Part shown: piece after piece, positions 55,572 through 63,707 of the stretch
How the letters are laid out: each line of letters opens with the position of its first letter
Numbering within the stretch: the first letter of the stretch is position 1
Source: CAVXYG01 sp963706835
GTDB lineage: Bacteria > Actinomycetota > Actinomycetes > S36-B12 > GCA-2699445
DNA: 64,000 nt
Assembly: GCA_963706835.1 (NCBI GenBank)
Contig: CAVPOB010000040.1
Location: 248,001-312,000, forward strand
Direction: 5' to 3'
Notes under the pieces: generated by a model
What the model saw: the letters and a program-made list of their open reading frames with translations, nothing else
Database searches by the model: none
Told to the model about the DNA's origin: nothing
Program-made: the position numbers and the translations under genes

Positions 55572-55926
55572 GTGAGTCTGTTCAGTTCCCTTCGGGTCCC
55601 CAGCGTGCACGGCGAGGAGGCGGTGCGACTGCTCGATGACGGCGCAGTGCTGCTCGACGTGCGCGAGAAGCAGGAGTGGAACGCCGGCCACGCGCCGACG
55701 GCCAAGCACCTGCCGCTCGGCCGGATCGCCGAGGCCGGCCGCAGGCTGCCGGCGAAGGCCACCGTGGTGGTGATCTGCCGGTCCGGCAACCGGTCGCGGC
55801 AGGCGACCACGGCGCTGCGGGAGCATGGGCTTCAACGCCTTCAACTACTCCGGCGGCATGCACTCCTGGGCCCGGTCCGGCGGGGCGGTCGTGGACCGCA
55901 ACAACCGGCCCGGCCGCGTCGTCTAG
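55572..55926 (+). CDS. Rhodanese (one indel)
   Basis: About 118 residues. LLDVREKQEWNAGHAPTAKH, active-site cysteine loop VVICRSGNRSRQATTAL, and a C-terminal FNAFNYSGGMHSWARSGG read in another frame after an extra G near 55829. GTG start 55572 just eight bases after the preceding stop. A second free rhodanese in the operon suggests stepwise sulfur transfer before or after the dioxygenase. Confidence 0.93.
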
Positions 55927-55950
55927 CGCCGCCGCGCTGACACCCGCTCC

Positions 55951-56924
55951 ATGTCGCCCGCCGAGATCGCCATCGCCCTGGTCGTCGGGCTGGCGCTGGG
56001 CTCGGTGCTGGGACTGCTGGGCGGCGGCGGGGGCATCCTGGCGATCCCCGCCTTCGTACACATCCTCGGGATGCCGGTGGACGAGGCGAGCACGACCTCG
56101 TTGCTGGTCGTGGCGATCGGGGCGACCGCCGGGCTGATCCCGCACGCCATCGCCGGCCGGGTGGCGTGGCGGGTGGGCCTGCTCTTCGGAGCGCTGGGCA
56201 CCGCTGGGCTCGGTGCTCGGCGCGCGCCTGGCCATCGTGGCCGACGACCGCCTGCAGATCGCCGGCCTGATCGCACTGATCTTCCTGGCCGCCTCCGGCA
56301 TGCTGCGGGACGCCGATGACAGCAACTGTCACCCGGATGCGCCACCGGATCCCGGCGGATGCCGCCGGAAATGCCGTTGCGGGGGCGCCACCGGAGCGGG
56401 CACTGACCGCGCCCGCCGGCTCGGCGGCTGCTGGGGGCGCCGATGCACCCGTGGCACCTCCCCGGCCAGCAGGTCCTGGGGCCCGTAGGATCTCGGCGCG
56501 GAGCGGCCGTCAGCGGTCGACGAGCCGGAGGCCGCGGATGCCCCGCGCAGTGCGCTGGCTGTCGGTCCGCACCCTCGTCAGCGCCTCGATCGTCGGCCTG
56601 GTGACCGGCTTCTTCGGCGTCGGCGGCGGCTTCGTCGCCGTGCCCGCACTGATGTGGGGCGCCGGGCTGCCGGTGCGCCGGGCGACCGCCACGGGCCTGC
56701 TGGTCATCGTGATGAACTCCGTGGTGGCGCTCGTCGCCCGCGGACCGGACTACCTGGCCTGGCCGGACACCGGCCTGCTCGCCGGTGCGGCCATCTGCGG
56801 CGCCCTGATCGGCGCCGTGCTCTCCCGCCGCGTCCCCTCGCGCACGCTGAAGCGATCCTTCGGCTGGCTGCTCATCGTGATCGGGGCGCACGAAGTGTGG
56901 CAGTTCGCACTGCTGTACGCCTGA
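55951..56924 (+). CDS. TauE/SafE-type sulfite exporter (two indels)
   Basis: Integral membrane permease of the TSUP family, about 324 residues, probably exporting the sulfite made by the dioxygenase. Both halves show the family repeat: GLALGSVLGLLGGGGGILAI with STTSLLVVAIGATAG, and GLVTGFFGVGGGFVAVPALM with ATATGLLVIVMNSVVAL. An Ala/Pro/Arg linker of about 65 residues separates them. Indels near 56212 and 56330. It ends WQFALLYA. Last gene of the operon, 24 bases from the rhodanese. Confidence 0.9.
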
Positions 56925-56927
56925 GCC

Positions 56928-57090
56928 GGACCCGCACCGGTCCGCTGGCCGCGCGCGTCCGGCATGATGGCGCCAGCCAGGTCCGCTGGCCGCCCGGTCC
57001 GGCATGATGCCCGGCCAGGTCCGCCGGCCGCCAGCGGTCCAAACGACCCGCACCGGTCCGCTGGCCGCCCCGGTCCGGCATGATGGCGCC
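56928..57090. repeat. Imperfect direct repeats in the PIG-L leader
   Basis: Copies of a motif running GGTCCGCTGGCCGC then GTCCGGCATGATGGCGCC occur three to four times with deletions between 56928 and the start codon at 57091, and the last copy reaches that ATG. The repeated CATGATGGCGCC thus gives several ATG-like positions ahead of the gene. Probably an expanded leader; no family link to the 63-bp repeats. Confidence 0.7.
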
Positions 57091-57810
57091 ATGGACATCC
57101 TGACCGAGCCGTCACGGGTCCTGGTGGTGACCGCGCACCCCGACGATGTCGATTTCGGCGCCGGCGGGACCGTGGCGTCGCTGGTCGGCCGCGGCGCCGA
57201 GGTGTCGTACTGCGTCGTGACCGACGGGGACGCCGGCGGATTCGACCCGAGCGTGCCGCGGGAGGAAATCCCGGGCATCCGCCGGGCCGAGCAGCGTGCC
57301 GCCGCTGCGGCCCTCGGCGTCGCGGATGTGCGCTTCCTGGGCTACCGGGACGGCCAGTTGACGGTCACCCACGAGCTGCGCCGCGACATCTCCCGGGTGA
57401 TCCGTGAGGTCCGCCCGCAGTTGGTGATCACCCAATCGCCGGACCGCAACTACCGCCGCATCTACGCCTCGCACCCGGATCACATGGCCGCTGGCGAAGC
57501 GGCCCTGCAGGCCGTCTACCCCGACGCCCGCAACCCGTTCGCCCACCCGTCGCTGCTGGCTGACGAGGGACTGCAGGAGTGGAGCGTGACCCAGGTGTGG
57601 GTGATGGGGCGGGAGGCGCCGGAGTACGCCGTCGACATCACCGACGTGTTCGAGGCCAAGCTGGCGGCCCTGCGCGCGCATGAGTCCCAGGTCTCGCACC
57701 TGGAGGATCTCGCCGGGCAGGTGCGGGCGTGGGGCGAAGCCACTGCGCGGCACCGCGGCCTGCCCGAGGGACGACTGGCCGAGGCCTTCACCGTGGTCGA
57801 TACCCGCTAG
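57091..57810 (+). CDS. PIG-L family deacetylase
   Basis: 239 residues of the LmbE/PIG-L zinc deacetylase fold. Metal site in VTAHPDDVDFGAGGT (AHPDD) and the second histidine in YASHPDHMAAGEAAL. In actinobacteria related enzymes (MshB, Mca) act in mycothiol metabolism. This one is shorter than MshB, and its substrate cannot be stated, but mycothiol-type chemistry would suit the nearby persulfide operon. Start ATG 57091; longer frames would run through the leader repeats. Confidence 0.9.
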   Translation: MDILTEPSRVLVVTAHPDDVDFGAGGTVASLVGRGAEVSYCVVTDGDAGGFDPSVPREEIPGIRRAEQRAAAAALGVADVRFLGYRDGQLTVTHELRRDISRVIREVRPQLVITQSPDRNYRRIYASHPDHMAAGEAALQAVYPDARNPFAHPSLLADEGLQEWSVTQVWVMGREAPEYAVDITDVFEAKLAALRAHESQVSHLEDLAGQVRAWGEATARHRGLPEGRLAEAFTVVDTR

Positions 57811-57817
57811 CCGACCG

Positions 57818-58441
57818 TTCATCGCAGTCCCGGGTATGTCGATTCGCTCCGCGATCGCGCGCGGGCACCGCCCAAGTGCGGGTTCGCAGGTCCTTCGGGA
57901 GGCCGACGGCCCCTCCGGGGCCACGGCGACTGTGCACCCGGCGCGGGGGTTTGCACCCGGTGCGGGCCGACGGCCCCTCCGGGGCGGCGACTGTGCACCC
58001 GGCGCGGGGGTTTGCACCCGGCGCGGGGGCTGACGGCCCCTCCGGGGCGGCGACTGTGCACCCGGCGCGGGGGTTTGCACCCGGTGCGGGGGCTGACGGC
58101 CCGGATCCGGTCGATTCCGCCCCCACGGCAGGTGCAAACCCCCGAAGCGGGTGCAGAGCCCACCGGAAACCGGACATTCCGCCCCCACGGCAGGTGCAAA
58201 CCCCCGAAGCGGGTGCAGGCCTGCCCACAAGCCCCCGCGTTTCGGCCCCCCGGTGCCAGCGACGACCCGAACACGACGCGCTACAACTGCCCCGGGGTGC
58301 CGATCGCCGCACCGGCCTGCCGCCGCACCAGCGGGCTAGGAACGCGGCCTCGGCACCCGGCAACCCGATCGCGGCTCCACCCACCTCCACCCACCTGCAC
58401 CCACTCACACCGGGGCCCAACCACACCCCCGGTGCGATACC
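57818..58441. repeat. 63-bp repeat element 5 (3-4 direct + 2 inverted units)
   Basis: Units with GTGCACCC anchors near 57931, 57986 and 58051, followed by two inverted units (about 58117 and 58180). The spacing is less regular, showing deletions. Left end TTCATCGCAGTC-CCGGGTATGTC (57818-57840) matches the left end of element 3 at most positions; the right end is degenerate (CACCCCCGGTGCGATACC). Triplets include GCG and GTG. Between convergent genes. Confidence 0.8.
58408..58434 (-). terminator. Hairpin downstream of the DyP peroxidase gene
   Basis: CACCGGGG pairs with CCCCGGTG (8 bp, 11-base loop), 21 bases beyond the peroxidase stop. It lies inside the right end of repeat element 5. Confidence 0.55.
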
Positions 58442-58454
58442 TGCCAGCGGATCG

Positions 58455-59690
58455 TCAGGCCAGCAGCCCCTCGCCCCAGTAGCCGCCTTCGCGCACCCCC
58501 GGGGGCAGGGCGAAGACCGCCGAGCCGACATGCGTGACGAACCGATTGAGGTCGTCGCCGGACGCCATCCGCGACATCACGGGGATGAAGCCGCGCGTGG
58601 CGTCGGCCTGCAGGGCGATGAACAGCAGCCCCGACTCCCCCGCGTCGCTGTAGTTGTAGCCGCGCCGTACCATCCGCGCCCCGCTGTTGGTGTCGGGGTG
58701 GGCGATGCGCACATGGGCGCTGCTGGGGATCTGCAGTCGCCCCTCGGCGGTCTGGGCGTTGAGCGGGACCGGCGCGAACTCGTCGGTCTCGCCGAGCGGG
58801 GCGCCGGTGTCGAGGTGGCGGCCGACCACGCGCTCCCGGGTTCGCGTGTCCGCCGCCGCCCAGGACTGCAGGTCCATCCGGATGCGGCGCAGCACCAGGG
58901 TCGTCCCGCCCGCGTACCAGTCGGGGTACTCCGGTCCCGCTGCCCAGACCGTCGCGGCGAACCGCTCGCTGTCCGGGGCATCGTTGGCGGTGCCGTCCTT
59001 CTGTCCCATGAGGTTGCGCGCTGTCTGGCCCGGCGCGACCCCCGGGGTCCGCTGGAACCCGGCCTGGCGCCATCGCGGCACGGCGGTCCCGGCCGCAGCG
59101 GCGGTCAGCGCGTCCACGGCATGGCTGGCCGCCACGGCGTCGTCGGAGCAGGCCTGGATCAGCAGATCGCCGCCGCTGTATGCGGGGTCGAGGGCGTCCT
59201 TGTTGAAGGGCGGGTACACCGAGACCCCCGCCGGGCGCTGATCGGGCCGGCCGATGATGTCGAACAGCGCCGGCCCGAATCCGACCGTCACGGTCAGCGA
59301 GGCGGGATGGGCCGCCAGTTGCGGGACGGGGTCGTCGGGGTGCTCGGTCCCGGCGGCCAGCGCCGCGGCCAACGGCGTGAGGCGGCGCATGAGATCGCGG
59401 ACCTCCGCCAGACCGACGCCGGGCACCAGATCGAAGGCGACGAGTTCGGCCCGTGCCTGTGCCGGCGTGGCGATGCCAGCCTGATGTTCGCCGTAGAAGG
59501 CCACCGTGGCCGATCCGACGGCGTCGTCGCCGGAGTCGCTGCCGGACTGGGCGGCCTGGACGGCGACCGCACCACCGGCGCCGACCGCGAGCCCGGCGGC
59601 TCCGGCTCCCAGCAGCCCGAGGAACGCGCGCCGCTGCACGCCGCGGGCGGGCTCATCGGATGCGGGTGCGTTCCGCTCGCTGCTGCCCAT
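58455..59690 (-). CDS. Dyp-type haem peroxidase, Tat-exported
   Basis: 411 residues. The twin-arginine signal is QRRAFLGLLGAGAAGLAVG, so the protein is exported folded with haem. DyP motif in MGQKDGTAN (GxxDG) with the distal aspartate, RIAHPDTNSG carrying the likely proximal histidine and RRGYNYSD near the C-terminus. Start ATG 59690 with GGAGG upstream. In Streptomyces the equivalent DtpA works with the copper chaperones encoded alongside, and the same association is seen here with PCu(A)C and SCO. Confidence 0.94.
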   Translation of the reverse strand: MGSSERNAPASDEPARGVQRRAFLGLLGAGAAGLAVGAGGAVAVQAAQSGSDSGDDAVGSATVAFYGEHQAGIATPAQARAELVAFDLVPGVGLAEVRDLMRRLTPLAAALAAGTEHPDDPVPQLAAHPASLTVTVGFGPALFDIIGRPDQRPAGVSVYPPFNKDALDPAYSGGDLLIQACSDDAVAASHAVDALTAAAAGTAVPRWRQAGFQRTPGVAPGQTARNLMGQKDGTANDAPDSERFAATVWAAGPEYPDWYAGGTTLVLRRIRMDLQSWAAADTRTRERVVGRHLDTGAPLGETDEFAPVPLNAQTAEGRLQIPSSAHVRIAHPDTNSGARMVRRGYNYSDAGESGLLFIALQADATRGFIPVMSRMASGDDLNRFVTHVGSAVFALPPGVREGGYWGEGLLA

Positions 59691-59750
59691 GGCGACCTCC
59701 TTCGACCGCGTGCGCCGGGTGCGGACCGCTCCCGCACCCGGCACACCGGG

Positions 59751-60299
59751 TCACATCTGGTCGTGTCCGTCGCTGGTGCTGAACGGCTCGACCGGTGCGG
59801 TGATCGTGGCCGTCTGCCCGGATGCGAACGACAGCGTGATGTCGAGGGTCTCCCCCACCGCCAGCCGCTCGGTCAGCCCCATGAGCATCAGGTGATTGCC
59901 GCCGGGGGCCAGCGTGAGCGACCCGCCGGCCGCGATCGGGAAGGACTCGACCTGCTGCATGACGCCTTCAACCGTCTCGTGCATCTCGATCATCGGCACG
60001 CCGGGGGCGCTGGCGCCGACCAGGGCGTCGTCCTCGGCGCTGTCGTTGGCGATCGTGCCGAATCCGGCCGACAGGTCCAGGGAGGACTCCTTGACCCAGA
60101 ATCCGGTCAGCGAGAAATCCCCGACGCTCGCCGAAGCTCCTTCGGGCAGGGTGGCCATGGCCCCAGCGGCCGTGGGTGACGGATCGGCAGCGACGTCGCT
60201 GTCGTCGGATCCGCAGGCTGCCAGCGAGAGGCTGAGCGCAGTCGTCAGTGCTACGGCGGGCATGAGCCGCCGCATGGTGGTGTGCATGGTGGTGTGCAT
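59751..60299 (-). CDS. PCu(A)C-type periplasmic copper chaperone lipoprotein
   Basis: About 182 residues: signal with lipobox (LSLSLAACGSD), acidic linker, then the PCu(A)C domain with the copper ligands in MIEMHETVEG and NHLMLMGL (HxM spaced from the second HxM). It delivers Cu(I) to the CuA site of cytochrome oxidase, with SCO. The N-terminus is unusual: ATGCACACCACC is repeated twice before ATGCGGCGG, giving in-frame starts at 60299, 60287 and 60275; the last gives the cleanest signal peptide. It lies between SCO and DyP on the same strand. Confidence 0.9.
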   Translation of the reverse strand: MHTTMHTTMRRLMPAVALTTALSLSLAACGSDDSDVAADPSPTAAGAMATLPEGASASVGDFSLTGFWVKESSLDLSAGFGTIANDSAEDDALVGASAPGVPMIEMHETVEGVMQQVESFPIAAGGSLTLAPGGNHLMLMGLTERLAVGETLDITLSFASGQTATITAPVEPFSTSDGHDQM

Positions 60300-60343
60300 G
60301 GTTGGTCCGTTTCTCGGCCGATGGCCGGATGGTGCTGGCCGCC

Positions 60344-61024
60344 TCAAAGGGTGGCGGCGAGCAGGATCTGCAGGTCTTCGCGGTACTCGGTGACGGTGGT
60401 GCCACTGGTCCACAGCAGTCCGGCCTCATCGCTGGGAGGCGCGAATGCCAGCACTTGCGCCCCGTGCTCGACCAGGATGTCGCCGTTGTCCGCCTCCTCC
60501 GGAGGCTGCACGTCGATGCCCATGGCATTGATCGCACCGATCAGCGCCGACTCCTCGCCGAGCACGCCGATGAAGCTCGGGTCGAACTGGTCGAGGAAGG
60601 CGCGGGTCCGCTGCGGCGTATCCCGCTGCGGATCGGTGGAGAACATCACCACCGACACCCGGTCGCGCTGGTCGTCCGGCAGTCCGCGCAGCGCGGCCGC
60701 AATGTCCGCCACCGTCGTGGGGCACACGTCCGGGCAGTGGGTGTAGCCGGCGTAGACCAGGACCACCTCGCCAGCGGTATCGCGAGCAAGGTTGAACGGG
60801 GCGCCATCGGTGTCCTGCAGCGTCACATCGGGCTTGCCGATCGGCTGCTGCAGTTCGACGCCGTGGTACGGCCCGGCGCCGGTCGGCTGCTCAATCGTGA
60901 CGGGGGCATCGGTCGCGGCCGTCGTGCTATCGGCATAGTCGCGACCGCAGCCGGCGAGCACGATGAGCCCGGCGACGGCGACCGCGGCGAGCGCGGCACG
61001 GCGACCACCTGCCAGTTGGGGCAT
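60344..61024 (-). CDS. SCO1/SenC family copper-binding lipoprotein
   Basis: 226 residues. Lipobox VAGLIVLAGCGRD, thioredoxin fold and the copper site CPDVC in THCPDVCPTTVADI with the distant histidine in LVEHGAQV. Assembles the CuA centre of cytochrome c oxidase, working with the PCu(A)C protein encoded 44 bases downstream and with haem A synthase elsewhere in the window. Start ATG 61024 with GGAGAG upstream. Confidence 0.94.
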   Translation of the reverse strand: MPQLAGGRRAALAAVAVAGLIVLAGCGRDYADSTTAATDAPVTIEQPTGAGPYHGVELQQPIGKPDVTLQDTDGAPFNLARDTAGEVVLVYAGYTHCPDVCPTTVADIAAALRGLPDDQRDRVSVVMFSTDPQRDTPQRTRAFLDQFDPSFIGVLGEESALIGAINAMGIDVQPPEEADNGDILVEHGAQVLAFAPPSDEAGLLWTSGTTVTEYREDLQILLAATL

Positions 61025-61049
61025 GGGTCTCTCCTGGATGGATCGGATG

Positions 61050-61613
61050 CTAGGGACCGACCAGGAGCGGTGGGCCGCGCACGCCGAGGGCCGCGCGGAC
61101 ATGGATCGAGATGAGGTCGCGGACCGGCTGGGCGTCGGGCCGCGCCGGTGCTGCCCGGCGCAGGACTGGCGGGTCGGGCAGCCACCGGCGGCGTGCCAGC
61201 AGGACCCGGATCCACGCCGATCGCGCGGCGCTCCAGATCCGCTGCTCCGCATAGCGCAGCCAAGTCGCCGCCGCTGCGGTCGCTACGGCGTGGGCCAGGA
61301 GCATCCCCGCTCCGGACTCGGAGCCGTCGCCGGCGTGGGCGCCCTGATGGTGTGGCCCGAGAGCGGCCAGCCAGACGTGCAGTGCGCCCTGGGCCGCCGC
61401 CAGCGCCACGACGATCCTCGGCCAGGTGGCCTCACGGCCCAAGAGCCCAGCACTGGCCGCCGCGACGAGGCCGGCGCCGACGAGCAGCAGCCACCCGCTG
61501 GGCAGGCTGCCCCCGGCAACCGCGTGGGCCAGTGCGGCCAGCGCACCGGAGGCCGCCCCGAAGCCGATCGCGCGCCGCGCCCGAGCGGGAGCGGGCGGGC
61601 GGCCGGAGGACAT
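61050..61613 (-). CDS. Membrane protein with His-rich loop, copper-cluster associated
   Basis: 187 residues with about four hydrophobic segments (residues 15-33, 40-58, 66-85, 100-118). The loop LGPHHQGAHAGDG holds three histidines between segments 3 and 4 and could bind metal. C-terminal third is basic and ends RGPPLLVGP. Not recognised as a named family. It starts the SCO-PCu(A)C-DyP gene run (25 bases before SCO), so a copper-linked role is inferred from position and histidines. Confidence 0.6.
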   Translation of the reverse strand: MSSGRPPAPARARRAIGFGAASGALAALAHAVAGGSLPSGWLLLVGAGLVAAASAGLLGREATWPRIVVALAAAQGALHVWLAALGPHHQGAHAGDGSESGAGMLLAHAVATAAAATWLRYAEQRIWSAARSAWIRVLLARRRWLPDPPVLRRAAPARPDAQPVRDLISIHVRAALGVRGPPLLVGP

Positions 61614-61724
61614 GCGTCCATGGTAGGTGCGCCGTCGGTGGCGGGTGACCGTCGGTGCACCCGCCAACTACCCGACGGCCCGCCACGACTCGGCGGTGAC
61701 GAGGGTCGGGGGCAAGAAACTGGG

Positions 61725-62225
61725 TCATCGCAATTGGGAGTGTGGTGAGTTCCGGCGGCTGCGGGTGAAGCGAGCGGGGCGCCGGGGTTCCGTTGCCTCC
61801 CGGTGTGTTGCGGGTCCAGCAACGTGAGCGGCCTCATTCCGCTGCGCCCGGGGGCGTCTGCACCCGGTTCGGGGGTTTGCACCCGGTTCGGGGGCTGAGC
61901 GTCCGGTATGCGGGGCAGGGCTGCACCTGATTCGGGGGTTTGCACCCGCCGCGGGGGCGGGACCGGCCGGATCGGGGCTCACAGCCACCGTCCCGGGTGC
62001 AAACCCCCAAACCGGGTGCACAGTCGCCGCCCCGGAGGCCCTCACAGCCCCCGTCCCGGGTGCAAACCCCCATCCCGGGTGCACAGTCGCCGCCCCGGAG
62101 GCCCTCACAGCCCCCGTCCCGGGTGCACAGTCGCCGCCCCGAAGGCCCTCACAGCCACCGTCCCGGGTGCAAACCCCCGAACCGGGTGCACAGTCGCCGC
62201 CCCGGAGTCGCTCTCAGCCCGCTCT
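61725..62225. repeat. 63-bp repeat element 6 (2 capping + 4 units, inverted orientation)
   Basis: Opposite orientation to elements 1-3. The end motif TCATCGCAATTGGGAGTGTGG lies at 61725-61745; the two capping units follow (about 61859-61980), then at least four units with TGCACAGTCG joints at about 62019, 62080, 62127 and 62190 (one unit shortened). No second end was found before the operator at 62333; degenerate units reappear beyond the small gene (62633-62785), so the element may have been split. Between divergent genes. Confidence 0.8.
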
Positions 62226-62332
62226 GCACGCCTGGCGCGCGCAGGAGTCGATGCCGCTCACGTCGAGATACCCGCGGGAGGTTCAGGTGCTGGCCCCCCG
62301 CCCGATGTGGTTCACCTCACCCAGTCAGAGGA

Positions 62333-62348
62333 ATACCCTGGGGGGTAT
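62333..62348. promoter_or_regulatory. CsoR/CstR-type operator before the YgaP-like gene
   Basis: ATACCC and GGGTAT arms around a TGGG centre, 53 bases before the ATG at 62402, closely related to the operator at 53713-53732. The same regulator probably binds both. Confidence 0.65.
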
Positions 62349-62401
62349 CTGTGCTGCAGGGAGTGAACCCTCATCGGGAACACGAGAACCCAGGAGCCGT
62401 C

Positions 62402-62617
62402 ATGACGAAGAACGAAAGCAACCTCGACCGGGCCATCCGCGGCGGTATCGCGGTCACGGCACTCGGCACGGGACTGGCCGTTGGCGGGGTGTTCAACCCT
62501 GTCGGCATCGTCCTGTTCGGCGTGGCCGGTGTGGCGGGGTTGACGGCCATCTCCGGCTACTGCCCGCTGTACTCGGTGCTCGGGATCTCCACCTGTCCGC
62601 TGCCGCAGCAGGGCTGA
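62402..62617 (+). CDS. YgaP-like transmembrane protein (DUF2892)
   Basis: 71 residues with two helices. N-terminus NESNLDRAIRGGIAVTALGT and the C-terminal GYCPLYSVLGISTCPL are the DUF2892 hallmarks; the two cysteines are conserved in the family. In YgaP the same domain anchors a rhodanese. Here it stands alone, with an operator matching that of the rhodanese operon, so it likely anchors or assists sulfur-relay proteins in trans. ATG 62402. Confidence 0.93.
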   Translation: MTKNESNLDRAIRGGIAVTALGTGLAVGGVFNPVGIVLFGVAGVAGLTAISGYCPLYSVLGISTCPLPQQG

Positions 62618-62632
62618 CCTCCCCTCCCGGCT

Positions 62633-62785
62633 TGGGGCCTGCACCCGCTGCGAGGGCTGAATCAGCCCAACCGGGGGCCCTGGGCCGCCGCGCCGGGGGC
62701 ATACCTCCGCGACGGGTGCAGCATTGCCGTCGCCGTGGCGCTGTCAACCCCCGTACCGGGTCAACCGACGCGGGTGCAGATCCGG
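62633..62785. repeat. Degenerate 63-bp repeat units
   Basis: Decayed half-units (GCCTGCACCCGCTGCGAGG; CGACGGGTGCAGCATTGCCG; CCCCCGTACCGGGTC) without regular spacing; probably the remnant of element 6 or of an older copy. The rest of the gap to the ABC transporter gene (to 62912) has no other feature I can support. Confidence 0.6.
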
Positions 62786-62912
62786 CCCGCGTCCGCAGTG
62801 CTGCATCCAGTCATCGACCCCCACGCGGCAACATTGACCAGGTCGTTGCGACCCACCCACCGCCGCGACCGCTCGCCCGCCGGCCAAGCCGGTGTTCTGC
62901 CAGGATGAGCCG

Positions 62913-63707
62913 GTGAGAGCCGGTGCGAGGCGCGGACCGGGGGCTGACCTGCCGCAACCAAACGATTCGCACCCGCTGTTCGGCTTCGAGGGCGTCGAGG
63001 TCGCCTTCGGCGAGGCCAGGGTGCTGCACGCGCTGGACCTTGCCGTGCCCGCCTCCGGGGTGACGGTCGTCCTCGGCCGTTCGGGCTCGGGCAAGTCCAC
63101 GCTGACGCGGCTGTGCAACAGGCTGCTGGACCCGACGGCGGGGGTGGTGCGGTTCCGCGGGGTGAACGTGCTGGACCTCGACGTCCTGGCGTTGCGCCGC
63201 GCGGTGGGCATGGTCTTCCAGCGGCCGACCCTCTTCCCCGGCACGGTGGCGGACAACCTGGCCGCCAGCGGCGTGGCGGACCGTGAGCGTCACCTCCAGA
63301 TCCTCGACCGCCTCGGCCTGAGCCCCGATCTGCTCACCCAGGATGCGGCCACCCTCTCCGGCGGGGAGTCCCAGCGGGTGTGCCTCGGGCGCGCCCTGCT
63401 GATGCGGCCGCAGGTGCTGGTCGCCGACGAGGCGACGGCCTCGCTGGACGAGCCGGCAACCCGCGACCTGGAGACGCTGGCGCGCGATGCCGCAGCAGAC
63501 GGGGTTCCGGTCCTATGGGTCACGCATGACCTGGCGCAGTTCGACCGGATCGCCGACCAGGGGGTGGTGCTGGGCGACGGGACGGTGATCGCGTCCGGCT
63601 CGGCGGACACACTGCGGGCCATGGCTGGCGGGGTCGCCGCCCTGCTCCGCAAGGGCGCACCCGACCCGGCGACCAATCATCTCGGCGCCCGGCGTGGGGA
63701 GGACTGA
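62913..63707 (+). CDS. ABC transporter ATP-binding protein (FetA-like)
   Basis: 264 residues. Walker A VVLGRSGSGKSTLTRLCN, Q-loop VFQRPTLFPG, signature LSGGESQRVCLGRAL, Walker B VLVADEATASLDEP and the switch histidine in LWVTHDLAQF. With the following UPF0014 permease it makes the FetAB type of iron or metal exporter. GTG 62913 is taken as start; the first 20 residues are variable. The stop overlaps the permease start by one base (TGATG). Confidence 0.9.
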   Translation: MRAGARRGPGADLPQPNDSHPLFGFEGVEVAFGEARVLHALDLAVPASGVTVVLGRSGSGKSTLTRLCNRLLDPTAGVVRFRGVNVLDLDVLALRRAVGMVFQRPTLFPGTVADNLAASGVADRERHLQILDRLGLSPDLLTQDAATLSGGESQRVCLGRALLMRPQVLVADEATASLDEPATRDLETLARDAAADGVPVLWVTHDLAQFDRIADQGVVLGDGTVIASGSADTLRAMAGGVAALLRKGAPDPATNHLGARRGED

